A DNA stretch of 64,000 nt from NCBI RefSeq assembly GCF_004345745.1, contig NZ_SLXJ01000007.1, positions 42,876 to 106,875 on the forward strand, written 5' to 3'. The notes under the pieces were generated by a model. That model searched no databases, had not been told where the DNA came from, and saw only the letters and a program-made list of their open reading frames with translations. The DNA comes from Nicoletella semolina (GTDB lineage Bacteria; Pseudomonadota; Gammaproteobacteria; Enterobacterales; Pasteurellaceae). Within the stretch, counting starts at the first letter, position 1. Every line of letters begins with the position of its first letter. The position numbers and the translations under genes were made by a program. Below, piece after piece: positions 35,438-47,378 of this stretch.

Positions 35438-37045
35438 TTAAATAGCTTCGAGTAGGGCTAATACAACAATCCCCTCTTTAGTTCTTAAATAGTGTAGCTG
35501 GTAATTCTCTACACTATATATAAATTCGCTATTCTCTAGGGCTTGAGTATTATCATCATTGCTTTTTGCTAATTGTGGCAGTAATTCGATTATCGTTTGC
35601 TGAAGTGTTGGGGCTTTTTTCTTTAAACGATTAAAGCTATCCAACGCATTTTTATAGAATACAATAGCTGATTTTCGCCACGTTGTGCCTGTCGTACTAT
35701 CTTCTAACTCGACATTTCTACGAGCGAGTGCGTCTCGTGTTTGATCCGCTTCTGCCCAATTTTTTTCTTCTCTCGCTTGATTACGCCGAGCAATTAATGC
35801 CTCAATTTCTGCAATTTCTGCACTGTCTACCGCTCCCTGTAAAAATTTGTCTGGTTCTTGAGTGAGCAAACCTAATACCTCTGCAAGCTGCTTTAAACGA
35901 GTGGCAAGGTAATTCGCCTGATTTAGATCACTTTGCTTTAATTTATTGATTTCACGAGCTAATTCAAACAGCACTGCCAATGCTGCTGGCGTATTAAAAT
36001 CATCATTCATTGCCGCTTTAAATGCTTGCACATAGTTATCCTCTGGCACTATCGATAATGAGAAATCGCAACCTCGTAACGCTGTATAAAGACGAGTGAG
36101 TGCAGAACGTGCTAAATCTAAATTTTCGACACTGTAATCCAACAAACTGCGGTAATGTGCTGTAAGAAAAAAGTAACGTAAACTCTCAGCATCATATAAC
36201 CCTAACATATGGCGAATACTGAAATAATTGCCTAAAGATTTAGACATTTTTTCTTTATCAAGCGTTAGCATACCTGTATGTAGCCAGTAATTAACATAGT
36301 TTTTACCGTTGGCACAGCAAGACTGGGCAATTTCATTTTCGTGATGCGGAAACATCAAATCGGAACCGCCACCGTGAAGATCAAAATGGTGTCCCAATTC
36401 CTTACTATTCATCGCAGAACACTCAATATGCCACCCTGGGCGACCTTTCCCCCAAGGCGAGTCCCAGCTTGGTTCATTTTCTTTTGACATTTTCCATAAC
36501 ACAAAATCCATTGGGTTACGTTTTACACTCTTCACCTCAACACGACTTCCTGCTTGAAGTTGTTCTAAATTTTGACGAGAAAGCCCGCCATATTCAGGAT
36601 AAGACTCAACACTAAACATCACATCACCATCTTCTGCAATATAAGCGTGTCCATTGTCAATCAGCTTTTGAACAAGATCGACAATATCTGGAATATGCTG
36701 AGTTGCACGAGGCTCAACATCAGGGCGTAAAATATTCAACGAATCAAAATCTTTGTGCATTTCTGCAATCATTTTTTCAACTAATTGCTCACAACTTTCA
36801 TTATTTTTTAATGCACGTTTGATAATTTTATCGTCCACATCAGTAATATTACGCACATAACGCACGTTATAACCTAAATAACGCAAGTATCGAACAATCA
36901 CATCAAATGATACAAAGGTTCTCCCGTGTCCAAAATGACACAAATCATATACAGTTACCCCACAGACATACATTCCCACTTGCTTAGGATTGAGCGGTTT
37001 AAATTCTTGCTTTTCACGTTTTAGGGTATTGTAAATCTTAAGCAT
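35438..37045 (-). CDS. cysS: Cysteinyl-tRNA synthetase with C-terminal RelE/ParE-like extension
   Basis: 535 residues; the enzyme proper ends at about residue 458 ([12 protein letters not shown]), the normal end of bacterial CysS. Class I marks are intact: zinc Cys in [13 protein letters not shown] (HIGH form), [16 protein letters not shown] and EKMSKSLGN. The extra 77 residues (459-535) read [20 protein letters not shown], two helices, then strands [14 protein letters not shown] and [11 protein letters not shown]: the beta-alpha-alpha-beta-beta-beta order of RelE/ParE toxins. No antitoxin gene is next to it. The tail may be a captured, probably inactive, toxin gene. CysS charges tRNA-Cys; the effect of the tail is unknown. 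Confidence 0.93.
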   Translation of the reverse strand: MLKIYNTLKREKQEFKPLNPKQVGMYVCGVTVYDLCHFGHGRTFVSFDVIVRYLRYLGYNVRYVRNITDVDDKIIKRALKNNESCEQLVEKMIAEMHKDFDSLNILRPDVEPRATQHIPDIVDLVQKLIDNGHAYIAEDGDVMFSVESYPEYGGLSRQNLEQLQAGSRVEVKSVKRNPMDFVLWKMSKENEPSWDSPWGKGRPGWHIECSAMNSKELGHHFDLHGGGSDLMFPHHENEIAQSCCANGKNYVNYWLHTGMLTLDKEKMSKSLGNYFSIRHMLGLYDAESLRYFFLTAHYRSLLDYSVENLDLARSALTRLYTALRGCDFSLSIVPEDNYVQAFKAAMNDDFNTPAALAVLFELAREINKLKQSDLNQANYLATRLKQLAEVLGLLTQEPDKFLQGAVDSAEIAEIEALIARRNQAREEKNWAEADQTRDALARRNVELEDSTTGTTWRKSAIVFYKNALDSFNRLKKKAPTLQQTIIELLPQLAKSNDDNTQALENSEFIYSVENYQLHYLRTKEGIVVLALLEAI

Positions 37046-37126
37046 AGTATCCTCTGTTCACTGAATTAAAATTGGTTGCAATATAACAAAAAATAAAAAG
37101 AGTTTGCAGAAAAAATGGATTATCTC

Positions 37127-37135
37127 ACCGCTTGT
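37127..37135 (-). repeat. DNA uptake sequence between hcaT-like gene and cysS
   Basis: ACCGCTTGT on the plus strand; on the minus strand the core is followed by GAGATAATCC and a TTTTTTCTGCAAA tail. It lies in the 112-base gap, so it is a plain uptake site rather than a paired terminator. Confidence 0.8.
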
Positions 37136-37157
37136 TATCTCTTTTATTTCTTTGGAT

Positions 37158-38306
37158 TTAGAATTTTGTCATTATTTGCTTTGGCACGATAAAAATAGCT
37201 GGCACCACAACAATTGCCATCAGCCAAAAACTGGCTTCTGGAAAATGAGGGTAAATTAAACCTGATAAAAAGGTAAATAATGCCATAAACACACAACTGG
37301 CGGAACCAAAATAAAGTGCTTGTAATTTAGCTATATGCTCTGCTAGCTGCGTTGCAATGTAACGAATCATTGCATAATGCCCCATTCCATACGAAATAGC
37401 GTGTAGAAGTTGTATGATGACTAACAATTTAAAATCACTTGTTGAGGACAGCATTACCCAACGTATAATCGTTCCAACTGCACAAACTAAAAATAATGAA
37501 TGCAATTTCCACATTTTAAACATTCGATTAGCGATAAAGAAGAAAAATATTTCAGCACACACAGCAACACCCCAAAGCAAACTAGCTTCTTGGGTAGATG
37601 TGCCAGCATCTTTCCAATAAATTGTGCTATAGGCGTAATAAGCAGCGTGAGAGGATTGAATGAGCGAAATCGCAATCATCATTTTCAATGTTGTCGGCTG
37701 TTTAAATAACTGCCAATAACTCACTGTATTTGTTAGCTCTGATTTTGCTGAAGATGAAAATGTTTGTGAAGGGTTTAATGTTGTCCCAATACCCAAAAAA
37801 ACTAGCCAGCCAGTAATAATCAAAATCACACTCGCTTCACCAAACCACCCAATAAGATAACCTGTGCTAACGCTTCCCACGACAAATGCAAGAGAGCCAA
37901 ATAAACGTGTTTTTCCATAATCTAATCCGATCTGTTTTTGCCAAGTCGAGGAAATCGCATCAATAAGTGGCATTGCTCCGCCATTAAAAATATGAAATAA
38001 CGCAATAGTTGGTAGTAATATCCAGCTATTTTCAACGCCCCACATCATTATCACTAGAATTAGAATGGTCAGCCAAGTTAAAATACGGCTTATAGGAATA
38101 AATTGAAAATGTGAAACTCGCTGTGAAAACAACATTGCCCCAATGAAACGAAATATATAGCCAAGGGCAATAATTAACCCTATAAGTTCTGCATTATATC
38201 CGTGATGATTTAGCCAAATAGGAAAGAAAGGTAGTAACACCCCATAAGCACAATAAAAACCAAAAAATTGAAAAGAAGACCATTGAAAAGGGGTCAGCTT
38301 TATCAT
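37158..38306 (-). CDS. MFS transporter of the HcaT (3-phenylpropionate permease-like) family
   Basis: 382 residues with twelve predicted membrane segments. It opens with FQWSSFQFFGFYCAYGVLLP and has the family loop DYGKTRLFGSLAFVVGS after segment four. The family takes up aromatic acids, nucleosides or unknown substrates by proton symport; the substrate here is not predictable. The start codon overlaps the stop of proC (ATGA), so the pair is translationally coupled, as in Haemophilus (proC next to a similar permease gene). Confidence 0.82.
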   Translation of the reverse strand: MIKLTPFQWSSFQFFGFYCAYGVLLPFFPIWLNHHGYNAELIGLIIALGYIFRFIGAMLFSQRVSHFQFIPISRILTWLTILILVIMMWGVENSWILLPTIALFHIFNGGAMPLIDAISSTWQKQIGLDYGKTRLFGSLAFVVGSVSTGYLIGWFGEASVILIITGWLVFLGIGTTLNPSQTFSSSAKSELTNTVSYWQLFKQPTTLKMMIAISLIQSSHAAYYAYSTIYWKDAGTSTQEASLLWGVAVCAEIFFFFIANRMFKMWKLHSLFLVCAVGTIIRWVMLSSTSDFKLLVIIQLLHAISYGMGHYAMIRYIATQLAEHIAKLQALYFGSASCVFMALFTFLSGLIYPHFPEASFWLMAIVVVPAIFIVPKQIMTKF

Positions 38307-39121
38307 AATGATACCTCCATTTCTTCTGCTCGAAGAATAGCTGCCTGCATTGCCTGCTCAACCATTTCAGTTAATTTATATTGCTCAAAAACAGCTATAG
38401 CTTTAGCCGTTGTTCCTCCTTTTGAGGTAACATTTTCTCGTAAAGTTGTAAAAGAATGCTCTTTATTCACGGCGACCATTTTTGCAGTCCCTAATGCTAC
38501 AGATTGCACTAATAAACGGGCATCAGCCTCACTTATGCCTATCTTAATTGCGGCTTGCTGCATCGCTTCCATAAAGTAAAAAAAGTAGGCAGGGCTTGAG
38601 CCTGTCAAGGCGATAATCTGATTAATTTTTGCTTCCTCATCAAGCCAATAATATCGCCCTACTGCAGAAAAAAGCTGTTCTACAAATTGACAAGCGGTCT
38701 GATCAAGCCCTTTTTTTGCAAAAATTCCTGTCATTCCTTCACCAATTAGTGCTGGCGTATTTGGCATTGTACGAATAATTATCTTTGCAGTTGGTAAGAG
38801 AGACTCTAAACGTGCGATCGAGATGCCTGCCGCAATCGAAATCACCCATTTTTGTGAAAAGTCAAGTTGTGAAAAATCGCTACAAACTTCTGCTATCATC
38901 TGTGGCTTGACCGCAAGCACAACCACATCAGCCTGCTCTACAGCTTGACGATTTGACAATCCAACCATAACACCTAATTTTGCGAAGTCAGCGCGGCGTT
39001 GTAAGTTATTTTTATTGTTTGCAATAATTTTCTGTGCTGGATAACCACTACGAATTAACCCTGAAATTATCGCAAAAGCCATATTCCCTGCCCCAATAAA
39101 AGCAATGGTTTTGTGTGGCAT
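38303..39121 (-). CDS. proC: Pyrroline-5-carboxylate reductase
   Basis: 272 residues from the ATG at 39121 (MPHKTIAFIGAGNMAFAI), which follows AAGGTAG; an earlier in-frame ATG adds 18 unrelated residues. Rossmann GAGNMA, VLAVKPQ, RTMPNTPALIGEGM and the C-terminal ALTGSSPAYFF and VTSKGGTTAKAI signature. It performs the last step of proline synthesis. proB is elsewhere in the window (47971). Confidence 0.96.
   Translation of the reverse strand: MPHKTIAFIGAGNMAFAIISGLIRSGYPAQKIIANNKNNLQRRADFAKLGVMVGLSNRQAVEQADVVVLAVKPQMIAEVCSDFSQLDFSQKWVISIAAGISIARLESLLPTAKIIIRTMPNTPALIGEGMTGIFAKKGLDQTACQFVEQLFSAVGRYYWLDEEAKINQIIALTGSSPAYFFYFMEAMQQAAIKIGISEADARLLVQSVALGTAKMVAVNKEHSFTTLRENVTSKGGTTAKAIAVFEQYKLTEMVEQAMQAAILRAEEMEVSL
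38690..38698 (+). repeat. DNA uptake sequence
   Basis: ACAAGCGGTCTGATCAAGC with TTTTTTTGCAAAA following: full extended form, inside proC. Confidence 0.85.
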
Positions 39122-39284
39122 AATGTCTACCTTTAAATAAGAACTAAAAACCTCGTTGCATTCTACCGTATCCAAGGTTTATTTATAAATTATTTTTACC
39201 CTTCAAAAGGGTCTACCCCTAACAATCGGTATTAAACCAACTAATTAGAGGTAGGCAGTTTTTCTTGATATAAATCAAAAAAAG

Positions 39285-39311
39285 AAGGGATTTAATACAC
39301 TGAAATCCCTT
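39285..39311 (-). terminator. Intrinsic terminator of lon
   Basis: AAGGGATTT and AAATCCCTT pair around nine bases; on the minus strand CTTTTTTTG follows. It lies 27-53 bases after the lon stop. Confidence 0.85.
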
Positions 39312-39337
39312 ACTAGTTTAATTACTCTGCAATTGCG

Positions 39338-41740
39338 TTATTGAATTGCTGAGCGAGAGGTATTTTTTTCAATTTTTATCGCATTTTTACCTTGAGGTAG
39401 TATCTCAATTCCCATTGGTGGATTTTCTAGAGCAATAGCCAGTACTTCATCAATCGTTTCCACTGCATAAATGGTCAAGGCCTGTTTTGCATTATCAGGG
39501 ATATCCTCCAGATCTTTTTCATTTTCTTTTGGAATAATAACTGTTGAAATGCCTCCTCGGTGAGCTGCTAAGAGTTTCTCTTTCAATCCGCCAATCGGCA
39601 AAACTTTCCCTCGCAAGCTGATCTCACCTGTCATTGCAACCTCCTTACGCACAGGATTGCCCGTCAAGCTGGAGATTAATGCTGTACACATTGCAATACC
39701 TGCACTCGGTCCATCTTTTGGTGTTGCTCCGTCAGGAACGTGAACGTGAATATCCCGTTTTTCGTAAAAATCAATATCAATGCCTAATTTTTCTGCACGA
39801 GAACGCACTACAACCATTGCCGCTTGAATAGACTCTTTCATTACATCGCCAAGGGAACCTGTGTAAGAGAATTTCCCTTTACCTACAACAGAAGCCGTTT
39901 CGATCGTAAGCAGATCACCTCCGACTTCAGTCCACGCTAACCCTGTAACTTCACCAATGCGGTTTTGGCTATCCATTTTTCCATAATCAAAACGGCGTAC
40001 ACCAAGATAATCGTGTAAATTTTCATCATTCACGATAATAGATTTTAATTTTTTATCGACCACTAATGCTTTTACTGCTTTGCGGCAGATTTTAGCAATT
40101 TCTCTTTCCAGATTACGCACACCAGCTTCTCGGGTATAGTAACGGATAATCGCTTGTACCGCAGAATCTTCAATGCTCAATTCCCCCACTTTTAAGCCAT
40201 TGCTTTCTTGCTGTTTTGCGATCAAATGCTCTTTAGCGATGTGCATTTTTTCATCTTCAGTGTAACCAGAGAGACGAATAACTTCCATTCTATCCAATAA
40301 TGCAGGCGGCATATTCATTGAATTTGAAGTTGCCACAAACATCACATCTGAAAGATCATAATCTACTTCTAAATAATGGTCATTAAAGGCTTTATTTTGT
40401 TCTGGGTCTAACACTTCTAACAATGCTGATGCAGGATCCCCTCGCATATCCTGTGCCATCTTATCGATTTCATCTAGCAAGAAAAGCGGATTTTTTACAC
40501 CAGCCTTTGCCATTTTCATCATTAGTTGTCCTGGCATTGCTCCAATGTAAGTGCGACGATGCCCTCGAATTTCAGCCTCATCACGCACACCACCTAATGC
40601 CATTCTGACATAGCTACGCCCTGTGGCATTGGCAATAGATTGTCCAAGCGAAGTTTTGCCAACTCCTGGAGGACCGACTAAGCAAAGAATTGGACCCTTG
40701 AGTTTATTTAAACGACTTTGTACAGCAAGGTATTCTAAAATACGTTCTTTTACCCTTTCTAGCCCGTAATGATCAGCGTCTAGTATTGCCTGTGCTTTTT
40801 GCAAATCTTTTTTAACAACAGACCGCTTATGCCAAGGTAGTTGTAAAACCCAATCAATATAGGTACGAATAACTGCCGCTTCAGAAGACCCTTGTGGCAT
40901 TGTTTTGAGTTTTCTAAACTCGCCATCTATTTTTTCTTTTACTTCTTTAGGCAATTTGACCACTTCAATTTTTGCTTTAAGCTTTTCTAATTCAGCTTCT
41001 TCAACTTCTTCACCACCTAGCTCTTTTTTAATCGCTTTGATTTGCTCGTTTAAATAGTAATCACGTTGATTTTTTTCCATTTGTTGTTTAACACGACCAC
41101 GAATTCGATTTTCCGTTTCTAAGGTATCTAACTCCGTTGCCATAGTGAGCAATAAGGTTTCAAATCGAGCTTTCAGATTGGTCTGCTCCAGTAACGCTTG
41201 TTTTTCTTTCACTGGTGCAATTAAATTGGCAGCAATAGTATCAGCCAAACGTTCCTCAAAAGTGATTTTCCGCAATTTAGGTAAAATCTCTGCTGGAATT
41301 TTTTTATTATTTTTCACATAATTTTCAAATTCGATGAGCGTTGTTTTCGCTAACACGGCTAATTCAGAGTCCTCATTCCTATAATCCGATATAAGAGGTA
41401 TGGCTTTCACCCAAAAGCCCGACTCATCGTCACTAATTTGATCTATTTTTGCCCTGATTTGTCCTTCAACCAGCACTTTTACTGTCCCGTCTGGTAAATT
41501 TAGCATTTGAATAATATTAGCAACAACACCAACATCATAAATATCATCAATTGATGGATCTTCTTTATTTGGATCTTTTTGCGTAACTAAAAAAAGCTGC
41601 TTATTCATCTCCATTGCAGCCCGCAATGCCTCAATTGACTTATCTCGCCCTACAAATAATGGCATCACCATAAACGGGAATACGACGACATCTCGTAGTG
41701 GTAGTAACGGTAATTCAAGCGTTTTCTTTCTTCTTGCCAT
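39338..41740 (-). CDS. lon: ATP-dependent protease Lon
   Basis: 800 residues: LON N-terminal domain (about 8-205), coiled coil, AAA+ module with [11 protein letters not shown] and FLLDEIDKM, and a C-terminal protease domain with the Ser679-Lys722 dyad (DGPSAGIAM and [12 protein letters not shown]). It degrades damaged and regulatory proteins such as antitoxins. A heat-shock promoter is visible upstream and a terminator downstream; it is monocistronic. Confidence 0.97.
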   Translation of the reverse strand: MARRKKTLELPLLPLRDVVVFPFMVMPLFVGRDKSIEALRAAMEMNKQLFLVTQKDPNKEDPSIDDIYDVGVVANIIQMLNLPDGTVKVLVEGQIRAKIDQISDDESGFWVKAIPLISDYRNEDSELAVLAKTTLIEFENYVKNNKKIPAEILPKLRKITFEERLADTIAANLIAPVKEKQALLEQTNLKARFETLLLTMATELDTLETENRIRGRVKQQMEKNQRDYYLNEQIKAIKKELGGEEVEEAELEKLKAKIEVVKLPKEVKEKIDGEFRKLKTMPQGSSEAAVIRTYIDWVLQLPWHKRSVVKKDLQKAQAILDADHYGLERVKERILEYLAVQSRLNKLKGPILCLVGPPGVGKTSLGQSIANATGRSYVRMALGGVRDEAEIRGHRRTYIGAMPGQLMMKMAKAGVKNPLFLLDEIDKMAQDMRGDPASALLEVLDPEQNKAFNDHYLEVDYDLSDVMFVATSNSMNMPPALLDRMEVIRLSGYTEDEKMHIAKEHLIAKQQESNGLKVGELSIEDSAVQAIIRYYTREAGVRNLEREIAKICRKAVKALVVDKKLKSIIVNDENLHDYLGVRRFDYGKMDSQNRIGEVTGLAWTEVGGDLLTIETASVVGKGKFSYTGSLGDVMKESIQAAMVVVRSRAEKLGIDIDFYEKRDIHVHVPDGATPKDGPSAGIAMCTALISSLTGNPVRKEVAMTGEISLRGKVLPIGGLKEKLLAAHRGGISTVIIPKENEKDLEDIPDNAKQALTIYAVETIDEVLAIALENPPMGIEILPQGKNAIKIEKNTSRSAIQ

Positions 41741-41830
41741 TTTAATTGTTCTCCTAATTATGATTCCCTAATTGCAATGGTATCCACTTGGCAGACTGTA
41801 TTTATTGCTGTACTTTATTACAGAGTCCTC

Positions 41831-41862
41831 CAATTATGGGGGCTGATTTTTGAAATACAAGG
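41831..41862 (-). promoter_or_regulatory. Sigma-32 heat-shock promoter of lon
   Basis: On the minus strand CCTTGTAT (complement of 41855-41862) is followed after about 13 bases by CCCCCATAAT (complement within 41831-41842). These match the sigma-32 -35 (CTTGAAA) and -10 (CCCCATnT) patterns; the -10 is near perfect. It is about 90 bases before the lon start. Heat-shock control of lon is known in E. coli. Confidence 0.75.
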
Positions 41863-41982
41863 AAAAAATACGAGATAAAGAAAAGCATTCAAAATATATG
41901 CAATAAATGCTATATTTGCCGACCATCTAGATGGTTAAAACCAGCAAATAATTAAAATAAACAACAGAAGAACAAACAGAAA

Positions 41983-44042
<2,060 letters not shown>

Positions 44043-44053
44043 TATTTTTCTCT

Positions 44054-44080
44054 AAACAGACCGCTTACAGCGGTCTGTTT
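44054..44080 (+). terminator. Intrinsic terminator of purB made of paired uptake cores
   Basis: AAACAGACCGCT and AGCGGTCTGTTT form a perfect 12-base stem around TAC, followed by CTTTG. The arms contain the uptake core GCGGTC in head-to-head orientation. Confidence 0.9.
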
Positions 44081-44081
44081 C

Positions 44082-44366
44082 TTTGAATATCGATTGGATT
44101 TCGGTGTTTTAGGGATTAGTGCGATCGATCCTGACGGTTCGTTACTTGATTATGACCACCACGAAGTACAAGTAAAGCGAGCGTTAATGCAAAGTTCTCG
44201 GCAGGTGCTGCTCGCTACTGATCACTTTAAATTTTCTCGCAAAGCCATCGCACGTTTGTGTGATATAAAAGAAGTCGATTAGCTATTTACAGATAAAGAA
44301 TTACCATTAGAATTACAACAACACATTGCATTTTCACCGTTAAAAGTCTATTTTTGCCATCAATAA
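44082..44366 (+). pseudogene. glpR: Truncated glpR (DeoR-family glycerol-3-phosphate repressor) remnant
   Basis: The frame FEYRLDFGVLGISAIDPDGS, then LLDYDHHEVQVKRALMQSSR and TDHFKFSRKAIARL, matches the last third of E. coli GlpR (LDFGILGISGIDSDGSLLEF). An in-frame TAG at 44280-44282 breaks it, after which 27 codons continue to TAA at 44364. The DNA-binding domain and sugar-binding start are missing; the break is at the purB terminator. Its stop overlaps the ATG of ubiA (TAATG), a relic of an operon. Glycerol regulation by GlpR is presumably lost unless another copy exists. Confidence 0.8.
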
Positions 44367-45250
44367 TGAAAATATCTATCAAAAATAATCAACTAACTGA
44401 TAAAAAATGGTTTGCCTACGCTCAACTAATGCGTATGGATAAGCCCATTGGTATACTATTGCTACTGTGGCCAACATTGTGGGCAATATTTAGTGCTGCT
44501 GATGGTATCCCTCCTCTCTCTGTTTTCACTATCTTTATTTTGGGTGTGATCGTTATGCGAGCTGCTGGTTGTGTCATCAATGATTACGCTGATCGACATA
44601 TTGATGGTCAAGTTAGACGAACCATATTTCGCCCCTTAGCAACGGGACGTATCAGCCCAAAAGAAGCAAAAATATTATTCATTACTCTCATAGCCATTGC
44701 CATTCTGTTAGTGCTACAACTCAATCTTTATACCATAGGATTGTCTATTATTGCAGTCTTACTTACAATGATTTACCCTTTTATGAAGCGTTATACTCAT
44801 CTGCCACAATTCGTATTGGGTATGGCATTTAGTTGTTCTATACCAATGGCTTTTGGTGCGATTCAACAATCATTACCACTTGAATGTTGGATACTCTTTT
44901 TTGCTAATCTCACTTGGACTGTTGCCTACGACACACAATATGCTATGGTCGACCGTGATGATGATTTACTCATAGGTGTGAAATCAACTGCCATTTTATT
45001 CGCACAATACGACAATAAAATTATTGCATTACTGCAACTTTCAACATTATTTCTACTGCTTATCTTTGGTCAATTAAAACAGTTTAGTCTTCCTTATTTC
45101 ATTGTTCTAGGTATCACCGCATCGTTATTTATTTATCAATGCTACCTCACCAAGCAAAGAAACCGACAATCTTGCTTCAACGCATTCCTAAATAATAATT
45201 ATGTTGGAATGAGTATACTCATTGCAATCCTTGTCGGTATTTATAATTAG
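44366..45250 (+). CDS. ubiA: 4-hydroxybenzoate polyprenyltransferase
   Basis: 294 residues from the ATG at 44366, nine membrane segments. Both Asp-rich motifs are intact: [10 protein letters not shown] (prenyl diphosphate, magnesium) and [12 protein letters not shown]. It attaches the isoprenoid tail to 4-hydroxybenzoate in ubiquinone synthesis at the inner membrane. Presence implies ubiquinone production, which H. influenzae lacks, and fits an Actinobacillus-like organism. The start has no strong ribosome site and overlaps the stop of the glpR remnant; translation was probably coupled to it. Confidence 0.93.
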   Translation: MKISIKNNQLTDKKWFAYAQLMRMDKPIGILLLLWPTLWAIFSAADGIPPLSVFTIFILGVIVMRAAGCVINDYADRHIDGQVRRTIFRPLATGRISPKEAKILFITLIAIAILLVLQLNLYTIGLSIIAVLLTMIYPFMKRYTHLPQFVLGMAFSCSIPMAFGAIQQSLPLECWILFFANLTWTVAYDTQYAMVDRDDDLLIGVKSTAILFAQYDNKIIALLQLSTLFLLLIFGQLKQFSLPYFIVLGITASLFIYQCYLTKQRNRQSCFNAFLNNNYVGMSILIAILVGIYN

Positions 45251-45296
45251 TCAAATTTAACAAAATACTGAAAATAACAACATTCTATTCATTTTG

Positions 45297-45382
45297 CCAG
45301 TATAACGAAATTGGTAGACATGATGGATTCAGAATCCCTTGGTAAATAATTATATCGGTTCAACTCCAACCTCAGCCGCCAT
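45297..45382 (+). pseudogene. Degenerate tRNA-Leu (CAG)
   Basis: The 86-base stretch has the length and parts of a class II leucine tRNA: D-loop ACGAAATTGGTAGACAT, anticodon loop TTCAGAA (CAG), variable arm, T-loop TTCAACT and a terminal GCCA. But the acceptor stem pairs at only three of seven positions, the T-stem has two mismatches and the anticodon stem one. It is therefore very probably a decayed gene. The 246-base interval 45251-45496 holds nothing else but the lctP terminator. Confidence 0.65.
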
Positions 45383-45428
45383 AGTATCACTTTGTCAAAT
45401 CCCCTTCGCTCCATATGTTACCTAATAC

Positions 45429-45454
45429 AATCCCTCTGCAATAACAGAGGGATT
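45429..45454 (-). terminator. Terminator downstream of lctP
   Basis: AATCCCTCTG and CAGAGGGATT form a ten-base stem around CAATAA; a moderate T-rich tail (GTATT) follows on the minus strand. Confidence 0.75.
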
Positions 45455-45496
45455 GATATAAACTAAACTTTGCAATTTATAATCATCAATAAACAG

Positions 45497-47092
45497 CTAT
45501 AGTGTATAAATCATAGGGACAATAAAGATCGCTGCAATAGCCGCAATAATGCCATAAATGATCATTGGAATCACAGTTTGCTTAATAATTGAGCCTTCTT
45601 TATTTGTAATATTAAGTACAGAACACACTGCAACAATATTATTAATGCAGACCATATTCCCCATTGCACCACCAACAGACTGTAAAGCAAGGATAAGACT
45701 AACTGATAAACCTGTTGTTTCCGCAGTTGAAAGCTGAACACTACCAAATGTTAAATTTGATACCGTGTTAGAGCCTGAGAAGAATGCTCCTACAGCCCCT
45801 AAATAAGAAGCAAAAATTGTCCAGTATTCCCCTGTTGCTTGAGCAAAACTCTGTCCAATAATTTTCACCATTGAGTTATCGCCGCCAATCAGCATTAAAT
45901 TCACCATAATTAATGCACCCAATAATGCAAGGAATGGTTTTTTCGTTTGAGAGAAGCTGGTTGCAAAAATATCTTTTGTTTTCGCACCAGATACAGCAAA
46001 CACTGGAATAGCGATCAATACGGTAACAACAAATGGAATAAGGGCTGGTACATAGAGCAATTTATAGCTTGTACCTACTGATGTACCAAGAATATTTTTT
46101 AGGCTGAAAATTAAACCTTGGCTGATTTCAAAGTTCGCAAATGACCCTAAAGACGATGATACCCACTCGGTGGCATTATTCATCATTGCTTTAAATGGCA
46201 GTTGTTGGATACGAGTAATAATTAAAATAGCAATTAACAATCCTGTTGGGAATAATGCTTTGGCTACTTCACCTACTGTTACCGCTTTTTGATCCAAAGT
46301 ATTTTCTACTTTAGCTAAACCAATTCCTTTATTTGCGACCAACACAGAAATAAATAAGCCAATCGCGCCACCAACTAATGATGGGAATTCATAGTTTACT
46401 TGTGCAATCAATAAGTAAGGCACGACACACGCAAAAATACTGATATAAATAAACACAATATTTTGACGAATCTCTCTCCATGAGACAATAAAACGTAATG
46501 CCATCACTGGAATAATCAATGCAGCAATTGAGTGAATAAATGCAGTAATTGAACCAATTTCAAGAATTTGTTCTTCTGCTAATTTCATTGGTCCAAAACC
46601 GAACCAAGTTGGCGTACCAACTGCACCGAAAGACACAGGAACAGAGTTCATAATTAAGGCTAATACTGCTACTTTTAGTGGATTGAAACCTAGCCCAACT
46701 AAAATTGGAGCAGCGATTGCGGCAGGTGTACCAAAACCACTCGCTCCCTCAATCATAAATGCAAACGCCCAACCGATAATCATAATTTGGGCGACTGGGT
46801 TTGGGTTAATATTCCCAAGCCATTTACGCAACGTATTGGTCGCACCAGAAACTTCAGAGAAACGATTAAATAGAATTGCACCAAAAATGACAGTGATTGG
46901 TGTTAATACTGCGCCTAAACCTGATACAATATTTGCCATAACGAGGGTAAAGTCACTACCAAAATAGGTTAACTGTAGTACCAAAATAAGTGCAGCAATA
47001 AAGGGTAATGCCACATAAGATGGCAAAGCATTACGTTTTACCATTAAATAAATAAGTAAAACGATTGGAAAAATACTTAAAAATAAAGCCAT
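45497..47092 (-). CDS. lctP: L-lactate permease
   Basis: 531 residues, about thirteen membrane segments, LctP family. Typical are FMIEGASGFGTPAAIAAPIL and GAFFSGSNTVSNLTFGSVQ. It imports lactate (and glycolate) by proton symport, an important carbon source for Pasteurellaceae in the host. It is monocistronic, with a consensus CRP site upstream, so glucose repression is likely. No lactate dehydrogenase gene is adjacent. Confidence 0.94.
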   Translation of the reverse strand: MALFLSIFPIVLLIYLMVKRNALPSYVALPFIAALILVLQLTYFGSDFTLVMANIVSGLGAVLTPITVIFGAILFNRFSEVSGATNTLRKWLGNINPNPVAQIMIIGWAFAFMIEGASGFGTPAAIAAPILVGLGFNPLKVAVLALIMNSVPVSFGAVGTPTWFGFGPMKLAEEQILEIGSITAFIHSIAALIIPVMALRFIVSWREIRQNIVFIYISIFACVVPYLLIAQVNYEFPSLVGGAIGLFISVLVANKGIGLAKVENTLDQKAVTVGEVAKALFPTGLLIAILIITRIQQLPFKAMMNNATEWVSSSLGSFANFEISQGLIFSLKNILGTSVGTSYKLLYVPALIPFVVTVLIAIPVFAVSGAKTKDIFATSFSQTKKPFLALLGALIMVNLMLIGGDNSMVKIIGQSFAQATGEYWTIFASYLGAVGAFFSGSNTVSNLTFGSVQLSTAETTGLSVSLILALQSVGGAMGNMVCINNIVAVCSVLNITNKEGSIIKQTVIPMIIYGIIAAIAAIFIVPMIYTL

Positions 47093-47199
47093 AGAAAACC
47101 TCTTGGAAGCAGGAAACTGAATTAAAGTTAAAATAAAAATTAAATGTGGAGTGAATTGTAGTGCGAAAATAAAATCAGAAAAGAGAAATGTTGAAGTTT

Positions 47200-47215
47200 T
47201 GTGAATTTTATCACA
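47200..47215 (-). promoter_or_regulatory. CRP binding site upstream of lctP
   Basis: TGTGAATTTTATCACA is a perfect TGTGA-N6-TCACA site, centred about 115 bases before the lctP start, in the 286-base lctP-folA interval. The interval also contains an uptake-like AGCGGTCTTC with TTGCAAAAATT near 47318-47342. Confidence 0.75.
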
Positions 47216-47378
47216 TTTTTTTAGAACAATAGCTCAAAAATAAAACGATTTGCTGGTTAAATCTTCCATCAAGATCATCTTTATTTTTTGAGTAAATAAT
47301 CTTGCTAGCGGTCTTCTTTTAATCTTTTCTTGCAAAAATTTAAATTCAGTTATTAATGATCAATAACACTAAAAAATT

